DNA from: Knoellia sp. S7-12
GTDB lineage: Bacteria; Actinomycetota; Actinomycetes; Actinomycetales; Dermatophilaceae
Direction: 5' to 3'
DNA: 64,000 bases
Assembly: GCF_040518285.1 (NCBI RefSeq)
Contig: NZ_CP155449.1
Coordinates: 1,116,001 to 1,180,000 of the forward strand
A model generated the notes under the pieces. It was not told the origin of the DNA. It did no database searches and saw only the letters and a program-made list of their open reading frames with translations. Positions 57,027 to 64,000 of the stretch are shown here, one piece after another (positions within the stretch are counted from its first letter, which is position 1; each line of letters begins with the position of its first letter). The translations under genes and the position numbers were made by a program.

Positions 57027-57144
57027 GAGGAACCTGTCTTCCTTGACGGGGGCGCGATGGCGGGACCGGGCTGGGATCCCGCGGCCCCGACTCTATCGCC
57101 GACCCGATACGTCGATTCCCGCGGTCATCAGGGACGATGGGGGT

Positions 57145-57723
57145 GTGAGCACCACGCCGACGGGCACAGCGCCCAGCACACCCCCGAAGAGCCGCTACTC
57201 CATGGGATCCACCCCCAACATGGTGCGGTCCCTCATCGTCATCGGCGCGCTCATGGCGATCATCTTTTTCATGACCCCGCGCGTCAACACGCTCGGTGGG
57301 CCTGTCGTCGACGTCCACGGCACGGCTGTCACTGTTGCCAAGGACAGCGGTTGGCCCATCTCCGAAGCCGTTGACCTGCCCAAGGACTGGAAGACGACCA
57401 GCGCGCGCTACGTCAAGAGCACTGACGGGCTCATGACCTGGCACGCGGGCTACCAGGCCCCGTCGGGCAACTACGTCGCCGTCGAGCAGACCCGCGACGC
57501 CACCCGCGGCTGGGTCGAGGCCCAGACCAACCGGGCGCGCCGGATCGGCGAACTTCAGGCTGCCGACATCACCTGGATCAAGTACGAACGCGGCGCCAAG
57601 GTGCAGAACAGCCTCGTTGACCGTCGCACCGAGCCGGGCGAACTGACCACGTTGCTCACGGGGACCGGAACCTTCGAGGAGCTCACGTTCGTCGCCGAGC
57701 ACCTCGGCCCCGTCACTGAGTGA
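57145..57723 (+). CDS. DUF4245 membrane-anchored protein
   Basis: 192 aa. A Pro/Thr/Ser-rich cytosolic start, one transmembrane segment (LIVIGALMAIIFFMTP, about residues 30-45) and an extracytoplasmic DUF4245 domain (TWHAGYQAPSGNYVAVEQT, ...ITWIKYERG). Function unknown, conserved next to glpX and xseAB in actinobacteria. GTG 57145 lies about 5 bases after a GACGAT hexamer, so leaderless transcription is possible. Confidence 0.85.
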   Translation: MSTTPTGTAPSTPPKSRYSMGSTPNMVRSLIVIGALMAIIFFMTPRVNTLGGPVVDVHGTAVTVAKDSGWPISEAVDLPKDWKTTSARYVKSTDGLMTWHAGYQAPSGNYVAVEQTRDATRGWVEAQTNRARRIGELQAADITWIKYERGAKVQNSLVDRRTEPGELTTLLTGTGTFEELTFVAEHLGPVTE

Positions 57724-57732
57724 CCCAACTTG

Positions 57733-57796
57733 AGTCGAGGTAGTACGAATCGCCGATGGCGCCTACGTACGCTCGGCGATTCGTACTACCTCGACT
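57733..57796. terminator. Perfect 24-base hairpin between DUF4245 and xseB
   Basis: Arms 57733-57756 and 57773-57796 are exact mirrors, beginning AGTCGAGGTAGTACGAATCG, around a 16-base loop. Bidirectional terminator for converging genes. Outer ends (AGTCGAGG / CCTCGACT) resemble those of the hairpin at 46471-46534. Confidence 0.85.
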
Positions 57797-57830
57797 GACA
57801 TCTTGCGCAGTTCTGCTTCACACAGGCGGC

Positions 57831-58088
57831 TCATTCGCTGAGCTTGGCCTCGGCCGCGTCGAGCCACTGGGCGCAGTGAGCGGCCAAGGCCTCGCCGCGC
57901 TGCCACAGACCCATGCTGTCCTCGAGGCCGACCTGCCCGTTCTCCAGCCGCGCCACGATGTCGACGAGTTCGTCACGAGCAGCCTCGTAGCTCATCTCCG
58001 CAACATCCGCGTTGGCGTCGACCTCATCGACCGCCGCCGTTTCGGGTTCGGCGTCAACGGTCTCTGTGTGCGGGGTGCTCTTGGCCAT
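57831..58088 (-). CDS. xseB: Exodeoxyribonuclease VII small subunit
   Basis: 85 aa. Begins MAKSTPHTETVDAEPET; the family core is MSYEAARDELVDIVARLENGQVGLEDSMGLWQRGEALAAHC, the coiled helix pair that wraps the large subunit. ATG 58088 preferred; the frame extends to 58181 but those residues are atypical. Unusually, 198 bases separate it from xseA. Confidence 0.94.
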   Translation of the reverse strand: MAKSTPHTETVDAEPETAAVDEVDANADVAEMSYEAARDELVDIVARLENGQVGLEDSMGLWQRGEALAAHCAQWLDAAEAKLSE

Positions 58089-58286
58089 GCGCAGCACCCT
58101 AGCCGTGGACCAGGACAGGCCATCGGCCGAGGAGAGCGGCTCACCCACCTGCGCAAGGTGGTTCGCGAACCAGCGGCTCACTCGTGAACCGGATCGATTC
58201 GGATGGCGAGTGACCTGATGGTTCGCGAACCTCTTCAGGTCTGCCAGCTGAGGGGTGGCCGCGGCAGATGCTGGCAGTGGTCAGGG
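58089..58286 (-). promoter_or_regulatory. xseA-xseB spacer with twin 12-base palindromes
   Basis: GGTTCGCGAACC occurs at 58160-58171 and 58220-58231, exactly 60 bases apart, with a looser CTCGTGAACC half-site between them. xseA and xseB normally overlap or lie close, so this spacer may carry a separate promoter and operator for xseB. It does not match the actinobacterial LexA box (GAAC-N4-GTTC order is reversed). Confidence 0.5.
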
Positions 58287-59537
58287 TCAGGTTGAACCCT
58301 CGGTACGGACGCCGAAGTCGCCGCGAGCAACCGTGACGTGGAGCAGCTCGGCGACGCTCAAGTCGGCAGGGTCGTGGACGATGGCGCCGTCGACCTGCTG
58401 CACGATCGCGTAGCCACGATCGAGAGTCGATTGTGGCGACAGCGTGCGCACCTGGGCACGAAGGTGTCGGACACCGTCGTGGTGGCGGTGCAACTGGGCC
58501 TCGACGCGGTGGCGCGCCCGTGACCGCAACGCCGTCACGACCTCGCGTTGCACGCGGACAAACGCTGCGGGATCTGCGAGGACGGGTCGCGAGCGCAGCT
58601 CGACGAGGCGTCGCCGCTCGTGGTGCAACCGGCCCTCCAGTGCTCGTCGCCCACGGGTGCGTGCGGCCTCGATCACGTGGTGCTCGCGTTCGGCGTCGGG
58701 GACGATTGCCTTGGCCGCATCGGTCGGGGTGGAGGCGCGGTGGTCAGCGACGAGGTCGAGCAAGGGGGAGTCGACGTCGTGACCGATGGCGCTGACCACT
58801 GGGGTGCGCGCAGCCGCGACGGCGCGGATCAGGGCCTCGTTGCTGAATGGCAGCAGGTCCTCGACGTTGCCGCCTCCGCGCGCGATCACGATGACATCGA
58901 CGTCGGGTATGCCGTCCAGCTCGCGCAGTGCCTCCGTCACCTCGGTGACTGCGCTGGCACCCTGGACGGCCACCTGTCGGATCTCGAACAGCGCGGTCGG
59001 CCAGCGGCGTCTGGAGTTCTCGACGACGTCCTTCTCGGCCGCGCTCGCGCGACCGCAGATGAGGCCGATGCGGCGGGGGAGGAAGGGCAGTGGGCGCTTG
59101 CGGTCGGCGTCGAAGAGGCCTTCGCTGGCGAGGTTGCGCTTGAGGTACTCGATCCGGGCGAGCAGCTCGCCCACGCCGACGGGACGAATCTGTCGACCGT
59201 CGAGCATGAGGCTGCCGCGCTGCGTCCAGAACGTCGGTTTGGCCTGGACGACGACGCGGGCTCCCTCGACAAGGGGTGTGCCCATCGCGTCCAGGGCGTT
59301 GATCTGGATCGCCACCGACAGCGACATGTCGACGTCGGGGTCGCGCAACGTCAGGTAGGCCGTGCGAGCTCCGGGGCGTCGGTTGAGCTGGACGACCTGA
59401 CCCTCGACCCAGAGGGTCGACATCTTGTCGACGTACTCGGCGATCTTCATCGACAGCAGGCGGACCGGCCACGGCTGCTCGGCTGTGGTGTCGCCGGCCC
59501 GCTCGGGGAGAGCCGGGCGCGCGTCGGGGCTGGTCAC
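58287..59537 (-). CDS. xseA: Exodeoxyribonuclease VII large subunit
   Basis: 416 aa. Single-strand exonuclease. N-terminal OB fold (STLWVEGQVVQLNRRPGARTAYLTLRD, about residues 38-65), then the nuclease core RIGLICGRASAAEKDVVEN, VIVIARGGGNVEDLLPFSNE, and HDVDSPLLDLVADHRASTPTDAA, followed by a coiled region. GTG 59537 preferred; the longer frame enters the ispH-side hairpin. Divergent from ispH. Confidence 0.94.
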   Translation of the reverse strand: MTSPDARPALPERAGDTTAEQPWPVRLLSMKIAEYVDKMSTLWVEGQVVQLNRRPGARTAYLTLRDPDVDMSLSVAIQINALDAMGTPLVEGARVVVQAKPTFWTQRGSLMLDGRQIRPVGVGELLARIEYLKRNLASEGLFDADRKRPLPFLPRRIGLICGRASAAEKDVVENSRRRWPTALFEIRQVAVQGASAVTEVTEALRELDGIPDVDVIVIARGGGNVEDLLPFSNEALIRAVAAARTPVVSAIGHDVDSPLLDLVADHRASTPTDAAKAIVPDAEREHHVIEAARTRGRRALEGRLHHERRRLVELRSRPVLADPAAFVRVQREVVTALRSRARHRVEAQLHRHHDGVRHLRAQVRTLSPQSTLDRGYAIVQQVDGAIVHDPADLSVAELLHVTVARGDFGVRTEGST

Positions 59538-59604
59538 GGAGCCACTGTAGGAGGTGGGTCCGTCAACGCTGCTGACATCGTCGCCGCGTCCACGACGAAA
59601 CGCG

Positions 59605-59637
59605 GCGTATGCCGCGCAGCGAGCGCACGGCATACGC
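59605..59637. repeat. Hairpin with inverted GTATGCCG pair between xseA and ispH
   Basis: GCGTATGCCG at 59605-59614 and CGGCATACGC at 59628-59637 with a 13-base centre that also pairs partly (GC...GCGC). It sits in a divergent promoter region, where a terminator has no evident purpose, so here the inverted pair is not simply a terminator. Confidence 0.65.
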
Positions 59638-59649
59638 GGGCTTGGGCAA

Positions 59650-59679
59650 TTGGGGCCGCCACGCAGGGCGACCTACGAT
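59650..59679 (+). promoter_or_regulatory. ispH promoter, probably leaderless
   Basis: TTGGGG (59650-59655) and TACGAT (59674-59679) with 18-base spacing. The -10 ends 7 bases before the ATG at 59687, so transcription likely starts at the start codon. Confidence 0.5.
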
Positions 59680-59686
59680 GGGACAC

Positions 59687-60712
59687 ATGACCGCCACGAC
59701 TGACCAGGCCACCAAGCGCGTGCTCCTCGCGGCGCCTCGCGGCTACTGCGCAGGAGTTGATCGGGCTGTCGTCACAGTCGAGAAGGCGCTCGACCTCTAT
59801 GGGGCTCCGGTCTATGTCCGCAAGGAGATCGTCCACAACAAGCACGTCGTCACGACGCTCGAGAAGCGCGGCGCGATCTTCGTCGAGGAGACCGACGAGG
59901 TGCCCGAGGGCGCGACCGTGATCTTCTCGGCGCACGGTGTCGCTCCGGTCGTCCACGAGGAGGCCAAGGCGCTCGGCCTCAAGACGATCGACGCCACCTG
60001 CCCCCTCGTCACCAAGGTTCACCGTGAGGCCGTTCGCTTCGCGAGCGAGGACTACGACATCCTGCTCATCGGCCACGAGGGCCACGAAGAGGTCGTCGGC
60101 ACCGCGGGCGAGGCGCCCGAGCACATCACCCTCGTCGACGGTCCCGACGATGTCGACAACGTCGAGGTCCGTGACCCCGACAAGGTCATCTGGCTCTCAC
60201 AGACCACCCTGTCCGTCGACGAGACCATGGAGACGGTGCGCCGGCTGCGCGAGAAGTTCCCGCAGTTGCAGGACCCGCCCAGCGACGACATCTGCTATGC
60301 CACCCAGAACCGCCAGCTGGCCGTCAAGCACATGGCGCCCGACTGCGATCTCATGATCGTCGTCGGCTCTCGCAACTCCTCGAACTCGGTGCGGCTTGTC
60401 GAGGTCGCGCTCGAGCACGGGTCAAAGGCGGGCCACCTCGTGGACTTCGCCGACGAGATCGACGAGTCCTGGCTCGACGGTGTGGCGACGGTCGGTGTCA
60501 CCTCGGGCGCGTCCGTGCCCGAGCTCCTCGTGCGCGGCGTGCTCGACTACCTCGCCGAGCGTGGGTTCGAGGACGTGCGTCCGGTCGTTGCGGCCGAGGA
60601 GTCGCTCGTGTTCTCGCTGCCCAACGAGATCCGGCGCGATCTCAAGGCTGCCGGCCTGTCGGACAAGATGGTTCACGACGCTGGCTTCACCGAAGACGGC
60701 TCCCTGCACTGA
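59687..60712 (+). CDS. ispH: 4-hydroxy-3-methylbut-2-enyl diphosphate reductase
   Basis: 341 aa. Last enzyme of the MEP isoprenoid pathway, producing IPP and DMAPP with a 4Fe-4S cluster. Cluster cysteines are in [21 protein letters not shown] and [17 protein letters not shown]-type [16 protein letters not shown] and [11 protein letters not shown] are also conserved. ATG 59687 preferred over ATG 59678, which overlaps the -10 element. Divergent from xseA, the usual actinobacterial arrangement. Confidence 0.96.
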   Translation: MTATTDQATKRVLLAAPRGYCAGVDRAVVTVEKALDLYGAPVYVRKEIVHNKHVVTTLEKRGAIFVEETDEVPEGATVIFSAHGVAPVVHEEAKALGLKTIDATCPLVTKVHREAVRFASEDYDILLIGHEGHEEVVGTAGEAPEHITLVDGPDDVDNVEVRDPDKVIWLSQTTLSVDETMETVRRLREKFPQLQDPPSDDICYATQNRQLAVKHMAPDCDLMIVVGSRNSSNSVRLVEVALEHGSKAGHLVDFADEIDESWLDGVATVGVTSGASVPELLVRGVLDYLAERGFEDVRPVVAAEESLVFSLPNEIRRDLKAAGLSDKMVHDAGFTEDGSLH

Positions 60713-60737
60713 CGCCTTCGGCGTTGTGGAGTATGCC

Positions 60738-61379
60738 GTGAGCGCACCCGAGCCGGTCGTCCTCACCTTCCCCTTCACCGGGACGTGGAGGGTGGAGAAC
60801 TCACCTGCGCGCCGCGTCCCCAGTCACGGCACGGAAGCGTTCGGGGTCTCTCATGCCATCGACTTCGTGGCGGTCGATGCGCGGGGTCACTCTGCTCCGC
60901 GGACCTGGCGCACGCTGGTCGGCGTCGAGGCTCCGGAAGGGTTCATCGGGTTCGGCGTGCCGGTGCTCGCTCCGGTCGCAGGCGAGGTCGTGGCGGTCCA
61001 TGACGCCGAGCCCGATCACGAGGCACGTCGGTCCCAACCGCGGCTTGTGGCATATGCCCTCGGGCAGGCCGGCCGAGCCCGCCGCGGGATCACCGGACTC
61101 GCGGGCAACCACGTCGTCATCCAGATCGCACCGTCTGGCCCTTTTGTCCTGCTTGCCCACCTGCGGCAGGGGTCGGCGACGGTCCGAGTCGGTGACACCG
61201 TGGCAACGGGCACGCAGGTGGGGGAGTGCGGCAACTCCGGCAACAGCACCGAGCCGCACGTCCACGTCCAGGTGAGCGACTCGATCGGTGGGATCGATGC
61301 CGAAGGAGTGCCGCTCACCTTCCGGGGTGACGACGGACTGTGGATCCCCGGCGAGGGTGTGATCGTCACAGTCGGTTGA
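60738..61379 (+). CDS. M23-family metallopeptidase-like protein without signal peptide
   Basis: 213 aa. A LysM-free M23/LytM fold: first ligand pair His-Asp in SHAIDF, GNHVVIQIAPSGPFVLLAHL core and the PHVHVQV His pair; ATGTQVGECGNSGNSTEPHVH is the classic approach. Starts at GTG 60738 (VSAPEPVVLTFPF); GTG 60726 is possible. No signal peptide or membrane segment, so unlike most cell-wall endopeptidases it appears cytoplasmic or exported by another route. An octamer (60731) overlaps the start region. Follows ispH by 25 bases. Confidence 0.85.
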   Translation: MSAPEPVVLTFPFTGTWRVENSPARRVPSHGTEAFGVSHAIDFVAVDARGHSAPRTWRTLVGVEAPEGFIGFGVPVLAPVAGEVVAVHDAEPDHEARRSQPRLVAYALGQAGRARRGITGLAGNHVVIQIAPSGPFVLLAHLRQGSATVRVGDTVATGTQVGECGNSGNSTEPHVHVQVSDSIGGIDAEGVPLTFRGDDGLWIPGEGVIVTVG

Positions 61380-61512
61380 TGAGCACAGCCGACGCTCCCC
61401 TCGTCGCTGCCTCTGCCTAGTGTCGGTGCCCAATTGTCGCGTCGGCGTCCGATGGAACCCCGACACCGCAATCGAGCCCCAACGCTGGCGTAGTGGTTCG
61501 GCCCGGGAATGC

Positions 61513-62703
61513 CTATCCGGCTCGCGAGCCGGACTGATCGTCGGGCGAGGGGAGGTCGAGCAGGAGATCGGGGCGCTCGTGGTCGACACCCACGGCCTCG
61601 AGCAACTCAATCGCCGTGAGGACGCGGGGGCCGGTCTCGAGCGGCGCGAGCTGCGGCAGATCGTCGGTGACGATCTCGAGCTCCTGCATCCTCCGAGCCG
61701 TGACGAACACCCGGGACTCGAGAGCTCCCACGAACTGGTTGTAGCTCTCGACCGTCGCATGCAGCGAACGCCCCATCTTGGCCGTGTGCGTGCCGAGCGT
61801 GCCCAGCCGTCGATATAGCTCCTGCCCAAGGGTGAGCAGCTCGCGCGCGCTGGAGCTCAGCGAGTCCTGCTGCCAACCGAACGCCACTGTGCGCAGGAGT
61901 GCCAACAGTGTGCCCGGCCCGACCAGGACGACGCGCGAGGCCATCGCTCGCTCGTGCATCCCTGGGTCGGCAGCGAGGGCGGCGCCGAGCATGGCGTCAC
62001 TCGGCACGAAGCAGACGACCATCTCGGGCGTCGTGTCGAACGCCGACCAGTAGTCCTTGGCCGCGAGGGCATGCACGTGCTGCCGCAGCGCCCTGGCATG
62101 GTCGCGAAGCAGCTCAGCCCGCTCGTCGTCGGGCAGCTCCTCGGTCTGGGCCTCGAGGAAGGCAGCCATAGGCGCCTTGGCGTCGATGACGAGCGACCGA
62201 TCACCGGGCAGGCGGACGACGACGTCGGGGCGCACCTCGCGGTCGTGCCGGCTCCGAGCCCGCACCTGCTCCTCGAAGTCGCAGCGCGCCAACATGCCCG
62301 AGACCTCGAGAACGCGGCGCAGCTGCACTTCACCCCAGGACCCGCGCACCGAGGACGAACGCAACGAGCCTGCGAGGGACTGCGTCTGACGCCCCAGCTG
62401 CTGGGCCTCGGACTCGACCCGGCCCATGACGGCCCGGATCGCGCCGAACTGTTCGACGCGGTCACGCTCGAGAACTCCCACCTGACTCTCCACCCGGCCC
62501 AGAGCATCTCGAAGGGGTGCGAGCAACGAGGCCGTCTCGAGGTCCTCGGCGAGCGACGCCTCGAGGTCGACAACCCTCTCGCGCAGCAGATCACGCTCGG
62601 TCGCCACGGAAGCGACGCGCACGGCATACGCCTGCTTGAGAAGCAGGTATGCCGCCAGCGCACCGATGACGATGCCGCCCACCAACGCGATCCACGGGTT
62701 CAT
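61513..62703 (-). CDS. rmuC: DNA recombination protein RmuC
   Basis: 396 aa. N-terminal membrane anchor (IALVGGIVIGALAAYLLL, about residues 5-22), a coiled coil (about 35-110) and a restriction-endonuclease-like domain with WGEVQLRRVLEVSGM, RPDVVVRLPGDRSLVIDAKAPM and a C-terminal helical region (MGRSLHATVESYNQFVGALESRV). RmuC limits inversions at short inverted repeats in E. coli. ATG 62703 chosen. Its codons 17-28 contain an inverted pair of the GTATGCCG octamer (62622-62654). Confidence 0.92.
   Translation of the reverse strand: MNPWIALVGGIVIGALAAYLLLKQAYAVRVASVATERDLLRERVVDLEASLAEDLETASLLAPLRDALGRVESQVGVLERDRVEQFGAIRAVMGRVESEAQQLGRQTQSLAGSLRSSSVRGSWGEVQLRRVLEVSGMLARCDFEEQVRARSRHDREVRPDVVVRLPGDRSLVIDAKAPMAAFLEAQTEELPDDERAELLRDHARALRQHVHALAAKDYWSAFDTTPEMVVCFVPSDAMLGAALAADPGMHERAMASRVVLVGPGTLLALLRTVAFGWQQDSLSSSARELLTLGQELYRRLGTLGTHTAKMGRSLHATVESYNQFVGALESRVFVTARRMQELEIVTDDLPQLAPLETGPRVLTAIELLEAVGVDHERPDLLLDLPSPDDQSGSRAG
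62622..62654. repeat. Inverted octamer pair inside rmuC
   Basis: CGGCATAC (62622-62629) and GTATGCCG (62647-62654) frame CTGCTT-GAG-AAGCAG, making a near-perfect stem within coding sequence for the rmuC membrane segment. Confidence 0.6.
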
Positions 62704-62744
62704 GGACGTCACCGTGCCACGCGGCACCGACAGGCTCGGGGAGG

Positions 62745-63671
62745 TCAGGCTCGCACGACCGGTCGCAGGACGCGCTGCAGCCACACCGTGGTGACGCCGG
62801 CGACGAGCATGCCCGCGATGTTGACGGCGAGCTGGCTGATCGAACCTCGAATCTCATCAGGTGCCCACAGCGCCAAAGCCAGCGCCAGGTTGCCTGCTGC
62901 GGGCACCGTCGTCACGGAGATGAAGACCCCCACCATGGCCGCAGACTTGGCCGTCGTCATCGCGAGGACTCCTGCCGCACCGGCGACCAGGGCCACGGTG
63001 AAGGACCAACGGTCGGGGTGCCAGATGAAGCCGGTGAGCGGTCGTGGCCGCGTCACCATCTCGGAGGTGATGAATCCGGACCACCCGGCGACCAGTGCGA
63101 GCAGCGCCACCGCAGCGATCACGATGACGAACGCGGCAACCAGGCGGGCCAGTCCGTCCCACGCCAGACGCCAGTGTCCGAAGCCGAGCGCGACGCACGC
63201 ACCGGCGATCGACGCGAACTCGGGGCCGACGACCATCGCTCCCACCACGAGGACCGCGGAGTCGGTGATGACCGCGATCGCCGCGAGGATCGTCGCGAGG
63301 ACGAGAAAGGCGAAATAGGTCGCGCTCGGCCGGGCACTCGTGCGAGCCCGGTCGATCACGGCACCCCACAGCACCGCGTCATCCGGGTCGCCCGGCGCGG
63401 CTCGACCCACGGCTGAAGCGGCGTCGAACCGGGACCCGTCGACGTCGCTGAACGCCAACCCGCCGCGCTCCGGCAGCCCTGTCGCAGTGATCGCGTCGAT
63501 GACGTCGCTCGCCGCCTCGCGCGCCACATCGGCCTCGATCGCGTCGCCGACCGGTTGGACCGACACCCCACGCATGACGACGACATTGGTCACGCGGTCG
63601 TCGTCGACGAGGAGGGCCTCGATGGTGTGCGAGAGGTCGTCGGGGACCGTCATGCGCAGGTGGACAAGCAT
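62745..63671 (-). CDS. DUF389 membrane protein
   Basis: 308 aa. N-terminal soluble alpha/beta part (residues 1-95, MLVHLRMTVPDDLSHTIEALLVDD) and a DUF389 membrane domain of about six segments, with VITDSAVLVVGAMVVGPEF and AMTTAKSAAMVGVFISVTTVPAAGNLALALALW motifs. Function unknown in the family; transport is speculative. TACGCT on the - strand 7 bases before ATG overlaps an octamer, suggesting leaderless transcription. Its 3' end overlaps the far 5' frame of rmuC but not the chosen start. Confidence 0.88.
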   Translation of the reverse strand: MLVHLRMTVPDDLSHTIEALLVDDDRVTNVVVMRGVSVQPVGDAIEADVAREAASDVIDAITATGLPERGGLAFSDVDGSRFDAASAVGRAAPGDPDDAVLWGAVIDRARTSARPSATYFAFLVLATILAAIAVITDSAVLVVGAMVVGPEFASIAGACVALGFGHWRLAWDGLARLVAAFVIVIAAVALLALVAGWSGFITSEMVTRPRPLTGFIWHPDRWSFTVALVAGAAGVLAMTTAKSAAMVGVFISVTTVPAAGNLALALALWAPDEIRGSISQLAVNIAGMLVAGVTTVWLQRVLRPVVRA

Positions 63672-63736
63672 GTCGAGCAGCGTATGCCGCGTGGTCGCCT
63701 CGTCACGTCAGCCGGCCCGCAGGTTAGCCTCGGTGC

Positions 63737-64000
63737 ATGGCTGACCGCGGGCGACCCGAGACCTCCAACAAGCCTGCAGATGAGGCGAGTCGCCGCTCGT
63801 TCATCCACATCCTCAACGCCAAGCTCCCGCGCAAGCGCAACATCGCACAGGGGCTGCTCCGCAACGAGGAGGGCGAGATCCTCCTCTGCGAGCTGGCCTA
63901 CAAGGCCGAGTGGGACCTGCCCGGCGGGGTCGTGGATCCCCAGGAGTCGCCGGCCGCGTGTGTCGTGCGCGAGATCAGTGAGGAGCTCGGCGTCTCACTA
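63737..64000 (+). CDS. Nudix hydrolase, 3'-truncated by the window edge
   Basis: First 88 codons only. Starts MADRGRPETSNKPADEAS. A complete Nudix box GVVDPQESPAACVVREISEELGV (G-x5-E-x7-RE-I-x-EE-x-GV) lies at about residues 65-87, preceded by LLRNEEGEILLCELAYK. Hydrolyses a nucleoside diphosphate-linked compound, unspecified. TAGCCT (63725-63730) ends 6 bases before the ATG, a leaderless-type promoter. Divergent from the DUF389 gene. Confidence 0.88.
   Translation, partial: MADRGRPETSNKPADEASRRSFIHILNAKLPRKRNIAQGLLRNEEGEILLCELAYKAEWDLPGGVVDPQESPAACVVREISEELGVSL

Noticed and set aside
58160..58231. GGTTCGCGAACC sites as LexA/SOS boxes
   Set aside because: Half-site order is reversed relative to the actinobacterial box (GAAC then GTTC) and there is no 4-base spacer.

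Overview
The window reads as chromosomal DNA of a high-GC actinobacterium, most likely in the Micrococcales (Intrasporangiaceae-like). That placement is inferred from very high GC in third codon positions, frequent GTG starts, the classic actinobacterial str, S10, spc and alpha ribosomal gene order, and neighbourhoods such as ispH opposite xseA-xseB and glpX next to a class I fumarase. No rRNA, tRNA, CRISPR, insertion sequence or prophage was seen.

Layout. 1-1108: the end of a secreted repeat protein. 1485-5938: str operon (rpsL, rpsG, fusA, tuf). 6072-7414: two lineage-specific genes, one secreted. 7861-17869: complete S10 and spc clusters (rpsJ to rplO), then secY and adk to 19926. 19958-32220: about 12 kb of non-ribosomal genes lies between adk and infA. 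It holds a DinB protein, an FMN reductase, map, a luciferase-like oxidoreductase, a reductase operon opposite an HxlR regulator, the methylmalonyl-CoA mutase genes with meaB, and a CPBP protease. 32221-36280: infA, rpmJ and the alpha operon (rpsM, rpsK, rpsD, rpoA, rplQ). 36500-43693: truA, a DUF2993 lipid-binding protein, a large secreted amylase, and an ArsR-controlled MFS efflux pump. 43991-46453: rplM, rpsI, glmM. 46542-51813: a polar amino-acid ABC transporter, a GH1 beta-glucosidase, ohr and an SDR-like protein. 51814-58088: MOSC protein, beta-carbonic anhydrase, fumarase, PfkB kinase, glpX, DUF4245 and xseB. 58287-64000: xseA, ispH, an M23 peptidase, rmuC, a DUF389 membrane protein and the start of a Nudix hydrolase.

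How it works together. Most of the window is the growth machinery: translation, protein export, RNA polymerase alpha, tRNA modification and cell-wall precursor supply. It is interleaved with central carbon genes (propionyl-CoA to succinyl-CoA, fumarate to malate, fructose bisphosphatase) and small regulated accessory units. Several regulators sit directly on visible inverted-repeat operators (HxlR at 25112-25164, ArsR at 43698-43738, a LacI-type site at 38487).

The most unusual signal is not a gene. The octamer GTATGCCG occurs at least 45 times by my reading, 25 on + and 20 on -. About 2 to 3 would be expected by base composition. It falls in all reading frames and forms inverted pairs in several intergenic hairpins, a pattern resembling the uptake signal sequences of Neisseria and Haemophilus, which are not established for actinobacteria.
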